Shown in pieces: positions 37,761-51,000 of a stretch of 64,000 nucleotides of DNA (its first letter is position 1; each line of letters opens with the position of its first letter). The notes beneath the pieces are model-generated. The model saw nothing but the letters and a program-made list of their open reading frames with translations, was not told where the DNA came from and did no database searches. The DNA comes from Neoconidiobolus thromboides FSU 785 (lineage: Eukaryota; Entomophthoromycota; Entomophthoromycetes; Entomophthorales; Neoconidiobolaceae): positions 54,202 to 118,201 of the forward strand of contig MU626308.1 of NCBI GenBank assembly GCA_025603075.1, given 5' to 3'. The position numbers and the translations under genes were made by a program.

Positions 37761-37909
37761 TTATGGGGGTGTTTTTTTTGACTTCATCGCCTTTTCCATC
37801 TTTTAAATAGCGATGTTTTTTTTGATTTCATTACTTTTCCATTTTTTAAACGCTATTTGAGTGGAAAAATTGTTAGTAAAGTTCTTGCACAAAAATACAT
37901 CTCCATATG
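37761..37909 (-). mobile_element. MITE-like element, copy 5, with internal duplication
   Basis: Starts TTATGGGGGTGTTTTTTTTG and ends AAAAATACATCTCCATAT. About 45 bp of the terminal arm is duplicated in tandem: TTTTGACTTCATCGCCTTTT is followed by a second arm, TTTTGATTTCATTACTTTTC. This gives 149 bp instead of about 107. Confidence 0.85.
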
Positions 37910-38442
37910 TTCCAAACATATTCTAAAGTTCATTAATTTTCTATCAACAAATTTGAAAAATTCAAAGTTTAATCAGTTTTATGTTTATGTTATTCCAACT
38001 ATAATAAACAACTTTAATTTATTGTAAGTATACTTAATCAACGTTATCTAGGTTAATAATGATTATATTTTATCGAATTTTCTATTTGATTTTTATAAAG
38101 TTGATTTAATATGAAATGTTCATTAGCTAAAAACTGAGAGTTGTCCATATATACAAGATAGTTTTTACCAGGAGTATTATTTATACTACACATAATGAAT
38201 TCGGCAATATTATAAACATTTTTTGAATATATTACCTAACAATCTTTTCAGAATAAAAAAATATTAAAAAATATGATAAAATAAAACTAAAACTATTTAA
38301 ATGAGAATAGTTTATAATGATCTGATCTGATCAAGCTGAGATTACATGATATCGTCCAAATGTTGTTTCACTATGCTTTTACATATAAAGTATAAATATT
38401 TTACAATAAGGGATAACATAATGGAAACAACATCTATACAAA

Positions 38443-38536
38443 ATATGGGGATGTATTTTTGTGTCTAACAATTTTTCTGCTTAAATAGTGCTTAAAAAAT
38501 GGAAAAAATAATGAAATCAAAAAAACACTCCCATAC
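38443..38536 (+). mobile_element. MITE-like element, copy 6, with internal deletion
   Basis: Left end ATATGGGGATGTATTTTTGT and right end AAAAAACACTCCCATA are intact. About 12 bp (the AAGAATTTTACTA block) is missing before CAATTTTTCTGCTTAAATAG. Confidence 0.85.
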
Positions 38537-38693
38537 AAATAATAAAATTAGCTTTCTGAATTTTATTCAAAATAGACTTCAGTTTATTATATAAATTACT
38601 TAATTTAGTAGTATGTGAATGATAGGAAGATTGAACTGTTCTTTTATATATTTTTAAGTTTCTAAAATATAAAAGCTATTACCTGGTTTTATT

Positions 38694-39899
38694 ATGTCAG
38701 ACAATAATGGTAAGTAAAATTGAACCTAACAGTATAAAAGTCTTTTTCAATTTAGAATATTAAATTAATAGAATTTAAATAGAAGTTAATCAAGAAACTA
38801 AAAAGTTTCGTACTCGTACTTTAAATGATCCGGATAGAGTTTTTGAGCATAATGCTTGGTAAGTTGTATTACGTAGTGAATAGTTTAGAGTACTAAAAGA
38901 ATTACAGGGATGATGTTGAACTTGATGAAGAAGACATAACTAGAGCTAAAGAAATCATTAAAACTCAATCAGAAAATAAAGTTGAAGAAGGATTAAAAGG
39001 TAAATTTGAATAGCCAGATAATTGTAATATTAAAAACTATCTTAATATTGTAGAAAAATACGACGAAGAAGCTGTCAATTATTGGGACCAATTTTATTCG
39101 ATGAATGAAAACAAATTTTTTAAGAATAGGAACTGGTTACAAATGGAATTCCCAGAATTATTCCCAAAAGCAGAAGATACAGTTTCAACCCATCCCATTT
39201 TAGAATTAAAAAATGTTTTTACTGTAATGGAAATAGGCTGTGGTACAGGAGCCACTGCTTACCCATTGCTTGAATCAAACCCTAGCTCTAATTTAAGAGT
39301 TTTGGCTTGTGATTTTTCTAAAGTAGCTGTTGATTTAGTTAAAGTAAAAAATTCTTAATTTTATAATCAATTAAATATTAAAAGAATTAGTCGAATAAAA
39401 AATTTGATGAAAACCGTCAAAAAGCGTTTGTATGGGATATGACGAGTTTAGAGTTACCTTCAGAGGTGACACCTGGATCGGTAGATATTATCACTTTAAT
39501 ATTTTCATTTTCTGCTATTAAGCCTGCTAAATGGGATCAAGTAATTAAAAATTTGTATGAATTATTGAAGCCAGGGGGCATTGTGTTGTTTAGAGATTAT
39601 GGCCAATATGATATGGCGCAGTTGAGATTTAAAAAAAGAAGATATTTAGAAGAAAATTTTTATGTGAGAGGAGATGGAACTCAGGTTTATTTTTTCACAC
39701 AAGGTAAGGATTCATTTAATGTTTTTATGTATAAAGTAGTTTATAAAGTTAAATAGAACAATTGGCGGATATCTTCGGGAAAAAGTTTAATGTGTTAAAA
39801 AATGAAGTGGATCGTAGATTGATTGTAAATCGACATCGTCAACTAAAAATGTATAGAGTATGGTTACAGGCTAAATTTCAAAAACCTATAGAAGAATAG
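38694..39899 (+). CDS. TRM140: tRNA N3-methylcytidine methyltransferase (Trm140/METTL2 type)
   Basis: SAM-dependent methylation of C32 in tRNA-Thr/Ser anticodon loops. Six exons: MSDNN, then VNQETKKFRTRTLNDPDRVF and EHNAW, then DDVELDEEDITRAKEII. The next exon has YWDQFYSMNENKFFKNRNWL and the SAM motif I VMEIGCGTGATAYPLLE. It splices to NKKFDENRQKAFVWDMTSLE, and the frame continues with LKPGGIVLFRDYGQYDMAQL and VRGDGTQVYFFTQ. The last exon, EQLADIFGKKFNVL, ends at 39899. The FLEREF/FRDYGQYDMAQLRF and DGTQVYFF blocks are specific to the METTL2/6/8 family. It has the N-terminal NDPDRVFEHNAWD of METTL2/Trm140 but no actin-binding extension as in yeast Abp140. Confidence 0.92.
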
Positions 39900-40197
39900 A
39901 TTAAGTAATATATAAACAAGTTAGCACAGTTTATTTCGAAATTTAAAATTAGATTGTTGTAAAATAGCCATTTATAATTTAAAATGCATTTATTTTGTAA
40001 ATTATATTAATACTTTTACTTATTGTTAATAATCAAGGTAGGATTCTAATAGTTTTCTCTAGTAAACTTTTTTAGTTTTGCTTTTATAAATTATAAATAC
40101 TATTTTTAAGTAACTTAATCTATCACTAATTCGAACGTCCCCTTTTGAGAAATCTTCTTCGATATCATACTAGTTATGTAAGTTTAACAAACGATAA
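39900..40197. other. convergent intergenic region
   Basis: A 298-bp AT-rich spacer between the ends of two convergent genes. No feature was recognised. Confidence 0.5.
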
Positions 40198-40753
40198 TTA
40201 ATAATTAATTGTTACATCTTCGTTTGATCCATTTTGTTTTTTACTTTCGTTTTTTTGCTTTGATTTTTTTGCTTTCTTTTTTGATAATTCACTTTTTGAC
40301 TCTGTTTTATTATTTGATTTTGTAATTAAATCTTTAGCCAAACTATCTTTGACTTCACAATTATTAGCATTGTCTTTATAAATTATTTTATATTTCTATT
40401 AAATTAATTATATCTTCTAAACAGAATTTAAGTAGGCTTACTTTTCTTTCTTCAGAAGGTAAATGTGCCCACATTTGCGAGACTCTTTTTTGCATTTCTC
40501 GATAGTTCATTCCACTGTTTTGTTTCATAAAGGCATCTCTTTAATAAGATTATTAGAATTATTTACATGTAGGATAAAGTTACTTTTTTATAGATAAAAA
40601 AGCAATAAAGGAACCATTGCGACTAATGACACGACGTTTTCCGTCTTTTTTTTTACAAACAAGCTATATTTGTTTATCTTTAAAAAATACTCTTTGTTTA
40701 TTTAATCTTACTTCATAGTCTTGATTATTTGAGTTATTTTCTTGCTCTTCCAT
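40198..40753 (-). CDS. small HMG-box protein
   Basis: Four exons, about 128 aa. Start MEEQENNSNNQDYE at 40753; exon 2 is LVCKKKDGKRRVISRNGSFI then AFLSIKK. Exon 3 is DAFMKQNSGMNYREMQKRVS then QMWAHLPSEERK. Exon 4 is KYKIIYKDN followed by a Lys/Ser/Asn-rich tail, with a stop after VTINY at 40198. The pattern (aromatic-rich first helix, small helix, W-x-x-L-x-x-EE-x-K-x-Y) is that of an HMG box. It therefore probably binds or bends DNA, in nucleus or mitochondrion. The first helix is divergent: the usual Pro before it is replaced by RNGSFIAF. It could be a mating-type or sex-locus HMG relative, but nothing in the context supports that. Confidence 0.7.
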
Positions 40754-41102
40754 ATTGGAATAGCTTATAAAAGACACTTTAGAACTAAAGATCACAAATC
40801 AAACATTTTATTTTGAATAATAAAATGCATTTTTTAAAATAATTATATTGAATCATTTTATAATGAAATAATGCCATAAATAAATTAAACTTTAAAATTA
40901 TAAAAACAAAGCATGTATTCTAAAAAGATAATCGTATTATATTAGTTAAATAGTTAATGTGAAACAAAGAATTAGTTTAGTAATTGAGGAAGCTATTAAT
41001 TAATAAATAGTTGAACATGACTTAATAAGTTGATATACAATCAATCTTTATATTTATCTATCTTCTTACTTGGCTTCAATATCTAGTAATTCAAATCAAT
41101 AC
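40754..41102. other. intergenic region between CYR1 and the HMG gene
   Basis: A 349-bp AT-rich spacer with no recognised feature. Both flanking genes are on the minus strand. Confidence 0.5.
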
Positions 41103-44100
41103 TTAAAAAGTTGCATCTAAACTGTCAAATATTGAACTGGAAAGTAAGCCCTCTATCATGCTTTTTGTATCTGTTGAATTGTTGCCCTTTGATACTGTTG
41201 AGCTTGTTAATGCTAAGTAAGCTTGAATCGCATCCATTACTTCACTAATCGAAGAATCATCATCATGTACAGCTAAGGTAGTACAGCAATTCTAATAGTA
41301 AATTTAATAGAGTTTAATTTAACGGCTATTGTCTTAATTACCTCAATTCTAGTACATAGTGAATCGATAGTTTTAAATAATTCTTGGGATGTGATTGTAT
41401 CTGAAATCGTACTTGTAACTTGGGAAAGTAAAAACTCAAGCTTATCTTGCTCTCTTTTATTGAATTCTATTGAATCCTGAGTAGTAATAAAATGTACTGC
41501 TGTTTCTATTCTAATACAAAGTTGACCTAAGGTTCTTACTAATTCCATTAGTGTAGGCTCCTGATAGAATTAAATTAACTAATAAATAAACATAAAAATA
41601 AAACATACTTGTCCATATATTTCTCCTGGTGGTATAATATTCAAAGAAGGTAAAGGCAACAAAGATTGAGTATAACGATCTGGATTTGTTCTTCCTAATA
41701 GCATTTTTGGGAAAATCTAAATAGATTAATTTTTTTTTTTTTAAAAATTGAATGACTTACGAGATATAAAGGCTCTGGCTGTTCCATACCCTTTAGTTTC
41801 CTTTCTCCAAGTTCAACTACTCTTGGTTCAAGTTGTTTTAGATTGATAATGTCTGTTGTTTGAAAACCTTTAGCCTTATCTCTATTTGAACTAGCTGAGA
41901 GCTCTTGCGATACTACTGAAAATTCACTAGCGTCATCATAGCTATCAAGCAACCCTTCAATTAATTTTAACTCAGAAAGAATATCTGAGGATACACAAAT
42001 TTCACCCCAACTAGCTTCTCCAGAAACCCGAGCAGATTTATTAACCATTGGTCCAAAATAATCCATTCTTCCAGTAAAGGGATCCCTTTCACATTCGGGA
42101 GCTCCATAATGCATTCCCATTCTTATAGATAACCCACGATATAATACCTGATTTTCCAACTCCGAATCATAAATCTCTTTGCCATCTGGAAGTGCAAGGA
42201 TTTCTTCAGGCCAAACTGCATCTAAAAGTCGAAGTTGAACAAGACAGCTCCAGAGAACAGCAGAAGCAACAGTGGAAAAAGATGCCATAAAGCTATCCCC
42301 TTCATCTTTAACTTCATATCCATTGACTTCTTCTAAAACTCTTCTTAAAACATTGATATGAGTAATACTTGCCTTCTGCATAGCATCTTGATGATTTTCC
42401 CAAAGATATTTTGAGTTTTTAATACTTGTAAAACAAATTACGATCATCCCAGTTGGGGCCTGCGCTTGACTTGATTTTGCTTTTGGTGTATTATCAAGGT
42501 TCCTCATCTTTTTCCAATTTCCAAATTGAGTAAGATATCTAAAGTCACCTGATTCTGATCCAGATACTGTCCTCCTATAAATATCAGAGTTATATTTGGG
42601 GCGCGACTTTGTTTTACGTCTCTGTATTTGGAGACTGTTATTAAATAGATCTCCCATAGAAACCACCATGGCCATTATAGAACCCTCAGAGCCATAAGAT
42701 ATAGCAAGGTCACGAAGTTTTTGAGCTGCTATCATAGGGTCTTCCAATTCAGTACGTGCAATTTCAACGCCAGTTTGGTAGGATATAACGTCCCATATAC
42801 CTCTATTTGCCAAAATCAGATACTCATCTTGGCCCGTAAGTTGCAAGGAGCCTAAAGAAGGGCTTGCATTTATTGTTGGAAGTTGGTGGAATAATCCAAG
42901 ACAACGAGATAACCTAGTCTCCCCATTAACTCTATATTCACTACTTATATAGCCTCCAGTGTTTCTGACTCTTTTAATTTCATCCTTACAATCTTTTTGA
43001 GCAGGCATATGTGGAGTAGTAAGCACACGGCCCTTTTCTCCCTTCCTAGAAAGCACCATGACAACATCCCCTATATGAGCATAATAGATTGTCTCTCCTT
43101 TCCTATAGACAATCAAAGCCGATGCACATTCTTTCATTTCTTCCCCAAAGGTCGAAACAATCTCTCTTTGTAGTACTAAAAACGTGCACCTTAAAGCACG
43201 TAATATAGGGTCTTTTACTGAGCTCTTTTCTACTTTACGGAGTTCAGAAGTTAGGTGAAAAGTTAGCCAATCAGATAGATATTTTCCAAGCTTCCTTGAC
43301 TCTCCATTATAATTTGGCAAAATATCAAATATTCCGAAAAGAGATTCATCTTCTTTTTCCATGAAATTGGGCACAATCAAATCCCATGAACAAAGTATTT
43401 CCCCTCTATCTAAACGGTCTGCAATCCCAATACCAACTTGATTTATTACAGATTCATAAGTCCTAATTCGCCTATTTTGAGATTGATCTAGTTTTGTAGC
43501 CATAACATCGATATCAATTAACCCAAGGACCTTCAAATTTGTCAATTCATTAAAATCAACTAATGGACTATTTTTGTTGCCGCTAGTAATGAGACTTGCA
43601 TTTGTTATTTTTAATCTTTTGTTTCCAGATAAATTTAAATATTTAAGGTCCTTATTATAGTTCCAATTCCAGTCATAATTCCAGTTTGAAATGTTATACT
43701 TAAGTTGGTTATTACCTACATCAAGTACTACAAGTTTACCTAACTTACGGAGCTCTGCTGGTAAACTTGAGAGTTTATTTGAATTTAAATAGAAGATTTT
43801 CAAATGTCTCAAACGTTCTATTTCTTCAGCTGGAAAACTAGTTATAGTATTACCAGAAAGATAAAGTTCAGTTAGACTAGTTAGATGATATAGTCCTCCT
43901 GGTGGGACTTCAGATATATCATTGCAACTAAGATTTAAAATTTGAAGATGTTGAAGAAGAGATATAGGAGAAAAAACATAATCAGTTAGCCTATTATCTG
44001 CCAAAATGAGATGTCTCAACTTTTGAGTTAAGGTTAATAAAGAAAGCCTAGATTTGTTAGAGCCTTGGTTACTCCCAGAAACATTCGATACAGTTTGAGG

Positions 44101-46562
44101 TCTAGCTGGAAACTCTGCTAACATATTTGTACTAGCATTAAAATAATATAATGAGGGCGAAAACCAAATTCCTGGAGGAAGCTTCCTTATATTGTTATTA
44201 TGTACATCTATTTGAAGTAACCTTGGTAATGCAAATAATTCATCAGGTAAAAACTCTAAGCGATTATTTGTACATAAAAATACTTCCAATCTAACCAACT
44301 TAAGAAGATCATCTTTCGGAATCTTTGAGATCTTATTGTTACTAAGATTAACTTCTGTCAAAGTATCCATACCATTAAAGAAATTTGAGGGTAAATCTTT
44401 CAAATTACAATGACTTAAATTCAATATAACTATTTGAGCAAATGATAGACAATGGAATTTTGATAGTGGATTTTCCTTAATGGATAGTGACATCAAATCA
44501 TTACTTCTATAAACAAATGTTTCAATGGAATTCTGATCACACTTTAAACTTTCTAATTGGGTAAGTTCCGATAGAACACTTATATCGGTTATTTTATTCT
44601 TTCTTATATCAAGATTAATTAAACTAGACAAGCTTCCGAAACATTCCGGAAGTTTCCCAGAAAGCTCATTATTTATTAGTAAAAGGCTTTGTAAGAAAGA
44701 AAGCTCTCCAAATAAAGAAGGAATGCTTTTTATATTGTTGAAAGACAAATTGAGGTATTTAAGCATATATAAATGGCAGATTGGCAGTGGGAATGATTCT
44801 AAACAATTGTTTGATAAATCAAGTACTGTTAATTTAGTTAACATTGAATAGTCATCTGGTATTATCGAGATTTGGTTATTACAGAAAATCAATCTATCTA
44901 AATCCGGGAGTAGATGCAATTGGCCAGAATCTAATTTTGTTATTTTATTATTTGATAAATCCAAAGACTTTAGCCCTTTAATATTATGTAAACTATCAGG
45001 AATCTTTTCATATTCATTTTGGCTCAATCTTAGTTTTGTTAAAGATATACACAATTGTGCAAAATCCAGCGGAAAATCTAAAAGCAGATTTAAAGAAAGT
45101 TCCATAGACTTAATACGCTCTGCATTCTTGTATAAATAAACGGGTACTGTTTCAAGGTTTTGTTTCCTAATTATTATTTCTTCGTTTTCATTTTTTATTG
45201 AATTTGATTCCGATAACTATTTAAGAATATTAGTAACACTTTTGTAAATAATACTTAAACCATACCGATGTTGTCGAATTCAAAATTACTTCTCGATAAA
45301 TAAATCTACACAAATAACTGTTGTCTTCACGAACCATATCTGTAATCTCATCAACAAAATACCCCGCATCAATTAATAACTTAGATAATATCTTTACAGG
45401 CTTTTCCAAAGGATAAAGCATACGTTCACCTATTTAAATTAGATTAATCTATTATTTTGATATACCCACTTACCTTTCCCGAATTTATGAATAAATAATT
45501 CGTAAGCGGAAGGATCTTGTATCTTGAATTTTTTGGCCAAAAATTGACAAATATCTTCAGTACGATCATTCAATTTACAAGTAAGTGTAACAAATGTTTC
45601 ATTTTTCCTGAAAATTCTTATACAATACTATATAAATATTATTATACACTTTCTTTATATATATTTATAATATTACTGCTTGCTCTGGATTCAGCAATAG
45701 TTGTCGTTCTAATTCTTCATCTTCTGCAACTGAAATTGATGGTTTTCTTTTGAAATTCCAAGATTCCGGGGGTTTCCAACCATTTGTTGGCAAGCTTGAA
45801 ATTGAAGATGGATTACATGTATCACTTTTTGAATTTTCTGAAGCATTATCAACAAAAGATGAAGCCTTTGAAGCTGATTTATCTACTATTCCTTCCATGT
45901 CTTGTAAATTTAATGAAACTATGTTTCAAGTTAATATATATAAAATACATGCTTATTAAATATTACGATCAATACCGAACATTCCATCATAACTCTAATA
46001 ATGTAATTTATACAGTTTAAAATAAATAGAAACTAATTACGTTATAATTTGAAATTTCTACACCATTAAATCTATCATTTTTTTCAATAATTTTTTCTTC
46101 TAAAAATAAAATGTTAAAAATTATAATTAAGTAAATAGATTGGTGTAACCTTCATGCTTATCCTTTTTCCTTTTAAAGTTAAACAAGTTCAATTTCTTTG
46201 ATGGCTTACTAGGGACTGAGCGTATGGATAAATTATCTACGTCTTTACGATAAGTTTTAGGGTCGTCAATGTAACCTAGTTGAACCATTGTTTCAATTAA
46301 ATTTGAAGATACTGTTAATGGATTATCATCAACTGTTTGATGTGAATTTCCTTGGGAACCACCAGGGTGAAGTTTTAAATCAAATATAAATCTATCGTCT
46401 GGTTTTGTGAAATTGGGATTATTGTTTTTGTTAGGTTCTCTTCCAGAGTTTAATTTATCGTTAGGATTTTTGTTACCTTAAAATAACTTATTAACTTCAT
46501 ATAACATCGTATCAAATGTGTCAGCTACCTTTATCTTTTTTGTTATTGTTATTATTGCTCAT
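41103..46562 (-). CDS. CYR1: fungal adenylate cyclase (RA, LRR, PP2C-like, class III cyclase)
   Basis: Makes cAMP at membranes under Ras control. Start MSNNNNNKKDK at 46562, stop after IFDSLDATF at 41103, about ten exons. Order: disordered basic N-terminus; Ras-association domain (KNETFVTLTCKLNDRTEDIC, LFIHKFGKGERMLYPLEKPV); about 20 leucine-rich repeats in the large exon 45105-41695; PP2C-like domain (ALIVYRKGETIYYAHIGDVV); catalytic domain (MIVICFTSIKNSKYLWENHQ, GYEVKDEGDSFMASF, RMDYFGPMVNKSARVSGEAS); and a C-terminal helical region of the type that binds CAP/Srv2. The frame of the large exon runs past a splice donor into intron (VSHSIFKKKK), but the true continuation is FPKMLLGRTNPD. The catalytic domain has FTSIKNS where the family has FTDIKNS, so one metal-binding Asp is a Ser (codon 42424-42426). 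Asn/Arg of VNKSARV and Asp of EGDSF are kept. Confidence 0.96.
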
Positions 46563-48059
46563 TTTAAGAGAAGTAATAATCTAGTTTAATCCTTTCTTTT
46601 TTTGGTATTATAATTGATTATTCTAAACATTCATTTGCAAATTTATAACTAAAGGTTCTTTGGCTGAGAATTGTTTTACAAATGAAGTGCACTTTTTGCA
46701 AATTTGACATCATCCTAAAAATCAAGCTTAGTTTCTAGGATAATAAATGAATTAATTTCAAAAAAAATGACTGAGAATTTAATTTAGCTATGAAATATTG
46801 ATAGAAATCGTAATGATTTTATTTAAGAATAGTCTGTTACTTAAAATATCAAAGTAGCTTAATATAATTTATTCTAAAAACTCAAACTATAGTACTATTT
46901 TATTTTAACTTTATTATACATTTTTTATCATAACACCATTGTAAAAATAAAACTTTCATTAGCTTTAGTCGCACAAATATTCATTGTTATTCACAACATT
47001 ATACAATTACATTAAATTATTAAATTATGAGATAAAATTTTATAAAAGTCTACAAAATAAACTAGGCTTTAATTAGTTAAAAAGGATTTATACATACTAT
47101 CAATAATAATAGAAATAGGTCATATTACCCAAAAAGCTTATATCTTTGTTATTAATCGTTATATTTAACTTTTAAAGAATAAACCTAAAATTTATATTTT
47201 TATTAATTTATTTTAGAATTAATATAGTTATAAAGGGTAATAAAATAAAGTGGTATGCCATATAGAAAACTCACAGAACTGAAAAACAAAGCTTTTTTGC
47301 TTATTAAATGAGCTGTTTTAAAGATATATTTAAAAACCCTATTAAAATTATTGATAATGAAGATAGTAAAATTTATTTAACGAAATAAACTTAAATAGAA
47401 ATCATTTATAAATGATTATTATATTAAATAAGATTTCGTATAACTTTAGTTATATGTATTATTTTAAAATGAAAATAATAGCTTAAAGTTTAAACTAAAG
47501 GTACTATGATACATTTTAAATTTTAAGTAACACTATTGTGGCTTTTACTAGCTGTTTAAATAGTTTAAATGATCTAATGAAGAAAATTTATGTTTAAATA
47601 TTTTTTTCAATTTTGTACAAAATGCTAAAATCAATTTGAGCTAATTTGATTCATTTATTTAGTTTTAGTCAAGTATATTATAACAAAATGACTGCTTTAA
47701 TCTTTAATCATTTTTTATAATGATATTTTATTTTATAATATAAACTAATACTATAAAAAGCTAATGATATATAACATAACAATACAATATATGCCCTACT
47801 TCAAAATATAATGAACTAAACAAATTCAATTTACTACTAAATCATTCCCCATCTACTTTAAGCTAAAAATCAACTCTCCCTACTTTGTCAACCAATATCA
47901 TTGGCTCTTACTTAGTACCATCGCTTATAGCCTCAAACAACCTGATAATTTATGTAACCATTCAAAAACAGCACAACAGCAAAAACAGCCAATAAAAATA
48001 AGCCTGTTAAGGTGACTTATTTCCCCAACTTCGATCCATTACCCTTTATTTTTACAACT
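46563..48059. promoter_or_regulatory. 1.5-kb divergent region between CYR1 and INO80
   Basis: No gene recognised and no element copy. About 200 bp before INO80 are visibly richer in C (47870-48060) and look like a transcribed 5' leader. Confidence 0.5.
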
Positions 48060-51000
48060 ATGGCATCCAGTCGCCAACGTCAACCGCCTATCTCGTATAC
48101 ACATAACGAAGACATGCTCACTTCTTCAGACGAAGGTGAAGACCCACAAAGACAAACTGAAAGAACTCAATACAGATCCAATGGGAACCGTCAGAATAAT
48201 GCTCACCAAGGAAGCTCACCCCCTTCTTCAGCTACCTCCATTAGTGACCAAGGGAGAAGTCCTTTAGCATTTGCTCCAGAATCCATCGACCCATTGGTCA
48301 ACCAAGCTATCGTATCCTTTATGATCAGTACCCGTAAACGTCACCTTAAGTTGCAAAGGGAGTATAAAAATAAACAAATAGTAATACAGCACTTATTGAT
48401 TGACAACTAAACTAACCTATTTTAGAAAGCTGCACGTACCCGCCACAATCTATTCTTTTCTAATAATCCAGAATACAAGGTACCTTTGTATGACTTAAAT
48501 ACCAAAGCTTCGAAAAATGGTAGTAAAGCTCAGGAAGCTACTTCATCAACTAGGGGAAACTACGCGTCCCAAACACTTTCTGCGACTCAAAATCAAATGC
48601 ACTCCAACGAAATGCATCGCTATAAGGTAGCTAATTACCTTATTTTCTTTTTTCACGAATTAACATTTTAAATTTAGTCGGATCAAACCACTTCTGGATA
48701 CCAACCTGAAGTAGATATCAAGCTTACTTTAGAGAGCAACTCTGTGCCAAGATTGAATATACCATCACCTGTACCCTCTACCCTTGATAATAAAGCAAAG
48801 ACTGTTTGGGCTGAGATTTGTGAAACAATTCCACTTGTACATCGTCAAGCAAGTATCTCAACCTTATCCAAATATAATATGTACAGAAATTTAGGTGTCT
48901 TATGCCAAAGAGAAGTAAAAAAAGCCACCTATCGTCGCTTAAAGCACACTCGAGAGATTCCTAATAAGGCACGCAGAGCAACTAGAGAAATGCTTACTTT
49001 TTGGAGACGTAATGAAAAAGATGAAAGAGAAGCAAGAAAGAGGGCAGAAAGAGAATTGCTTGAGAAACAGAGACAAGAAGAAGAGGCTAGAGAAGCAAAA
49101 AGACAAGAAAAAAAACTTAATTTCCTTATCACACAAACCGAACTTTATGGCCATTTTGTTAGTAAGCGCCTTGAAAATAAAGATAAAAAAGATGATGATG
49201 AAGAAGAGGGCGATGCTGTTGATTTTAAAGAAATGGACTTTGATGCCGATGATAAAGACATTGAAGAAAAAGCTAAGCTTAGCGCACAGCATGCTTTGAA
49301 GTTGCAAAGAGACCGTACTAAGAAGTTTGATTCTGAAGTTAAAAAACGTCAACTTGAAGGTGAACAAGAGGAACAAGAGGAACGTCGCCTTGATGGGGAA
49401 GAAGGAATGGATGATATCCCAGATGATGATCAAATGAACTTCCAAGATCCCTCAACAATGCAACAAGATTCCAATATTCTTCAACCAAGGATGCTTACAT
49501 GTGAGCTGAAGTCATATCAATTGAAAGGACTGAATTGGTTAGCCAATTTGTATGAACAAGGTATCAATGGTATTTTAGCTGATGAGATGGGATTAGGTAA
49601 AACTGTTCAATCAATTGCACTTTTAGCCCACCTTGCCGAAACACATAATATTTGGGGACCCTTTTTGATTGTTGCACCTGCATCCACACTTCATAATTGG
49701 GAACAAGAACTTACAAGATTTGCACCAACATTCAAATTAGTTCCTTATTGGGGAAGTGCTAAAGATCGAAAAATATTACGGCAAAAATGGAATTCTAAAC
49801 TTTATACAAGAAATGCTGAATTTCATGTAGTTATTACAAGTTATCAATTAATTGTAAATGAGCCACAATATTTTCAAAGAATTAAATGGCAATATATGAT
49901 CTTAGATGAAGCTCAAGCTATTAAAAGTTCAGCTAGTGCACGATGGAAAGTGCTACTTAACTTCCATTGTCGTAACAGATTACTTCTTACTGGTACCCCA
50001 ATTCAAAATTCAATGCAAGAGTTGTGGGCTTTATTACATTTTATTATGCCTAGTTTATTTGATTCACATGAAGAATTTAGTGAATGGTTTTCTAAAGATA
50101 TTGAAAAACATGCAGAAAAAAATGGAGCTCTAGATCAACATCAACTTCGAAGGTTACATTTAATTCTTAAACCTTTTATGTTACGTCGTGTTAAAAAAAA
50201 TGTACAAAATGAATTGGGCGAAAAGATTGAATTGGAAGTTAAGTGCCAACTAACCCCACGTCAACGACAACTTTATGCTAGTTTAAGAGAAAAGATATCC
50301 TTAGCTGAATTATTAGAAAAATCTAGAAGCTCCTTAGAAAATGATAGCGTTGAATCTTTGATGAATTTAGTAATTCAATTTAGGAAGGTATGTAATCATC
50401 CAGAACTCTTTGAACGTGCTGAGGTGAAATCTCCATTCTCTTTTTGTAATTATCCAGTACCACCACCAGTGGGTGATTTTAATTCTATTGCTTATAATCC
50501 AGTAAGTCATATTTCAATTTCTATTCCTCGTCTTTTTTATCAAGATGGGGGTATTATTGGTTTACCTAGTCTATCAAGTAATTATGGTACTTTGAATAAG
50601 CTGCTTAATAATACATTTAATATTTGGAAAGCAGCTAATATTAATGAATCATTAATGGAAATGAATACTGGCTTCTCCTTTTTATCATTAAGTAATCTTT
50701 CACCAACTGAATTGGAAAGAGTTCAAAGTTTGGATTTGATTACTTTGTACGAATTAAGTATCAAAAATCAAAATATTTTATGTAATGAGTATTTACGCGA
50801 TTGCCTTGACCCAGAAAACAACACTGTTGAATTAATGACACCAAGTTCCTTATTAAAAGATTTAAATAGTTTCAAAGAATATTCTAGCTTAAAAGACAGT
50901 TACTTTTTAGATGCTCAAAGTCTAAAATTAACGAGTTGTGCTAAACCAATTGTAGTAGCACCATCACCTAATCTTAGCTGCTCTGATTTGGATCAATATC

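Larger units (their letters stand above)
37683..38693. other. intergenic region with two element copies
   Basis: A 1.0-kb spacer between the orphan gene and the tRNA methyltransferase gene. Copies 5 and 6 of the dispersed element are here, in opposite orientations. No gene was seen. Confidence 0.55.

Noticed and set aside
45517..46020. Three plus-strand open frames
   Set aside because: Antisense to 5' exons of adenylate cyclase, whose minus-strand reading splices cleanly into a Ras-association domain.
48929..49445. Two open frames antisense to INO80
   Set aside because: They are the complement of the Glu/Lys-rich INO80 helix, which reads as Phe/Leu/Ser on the other strand.
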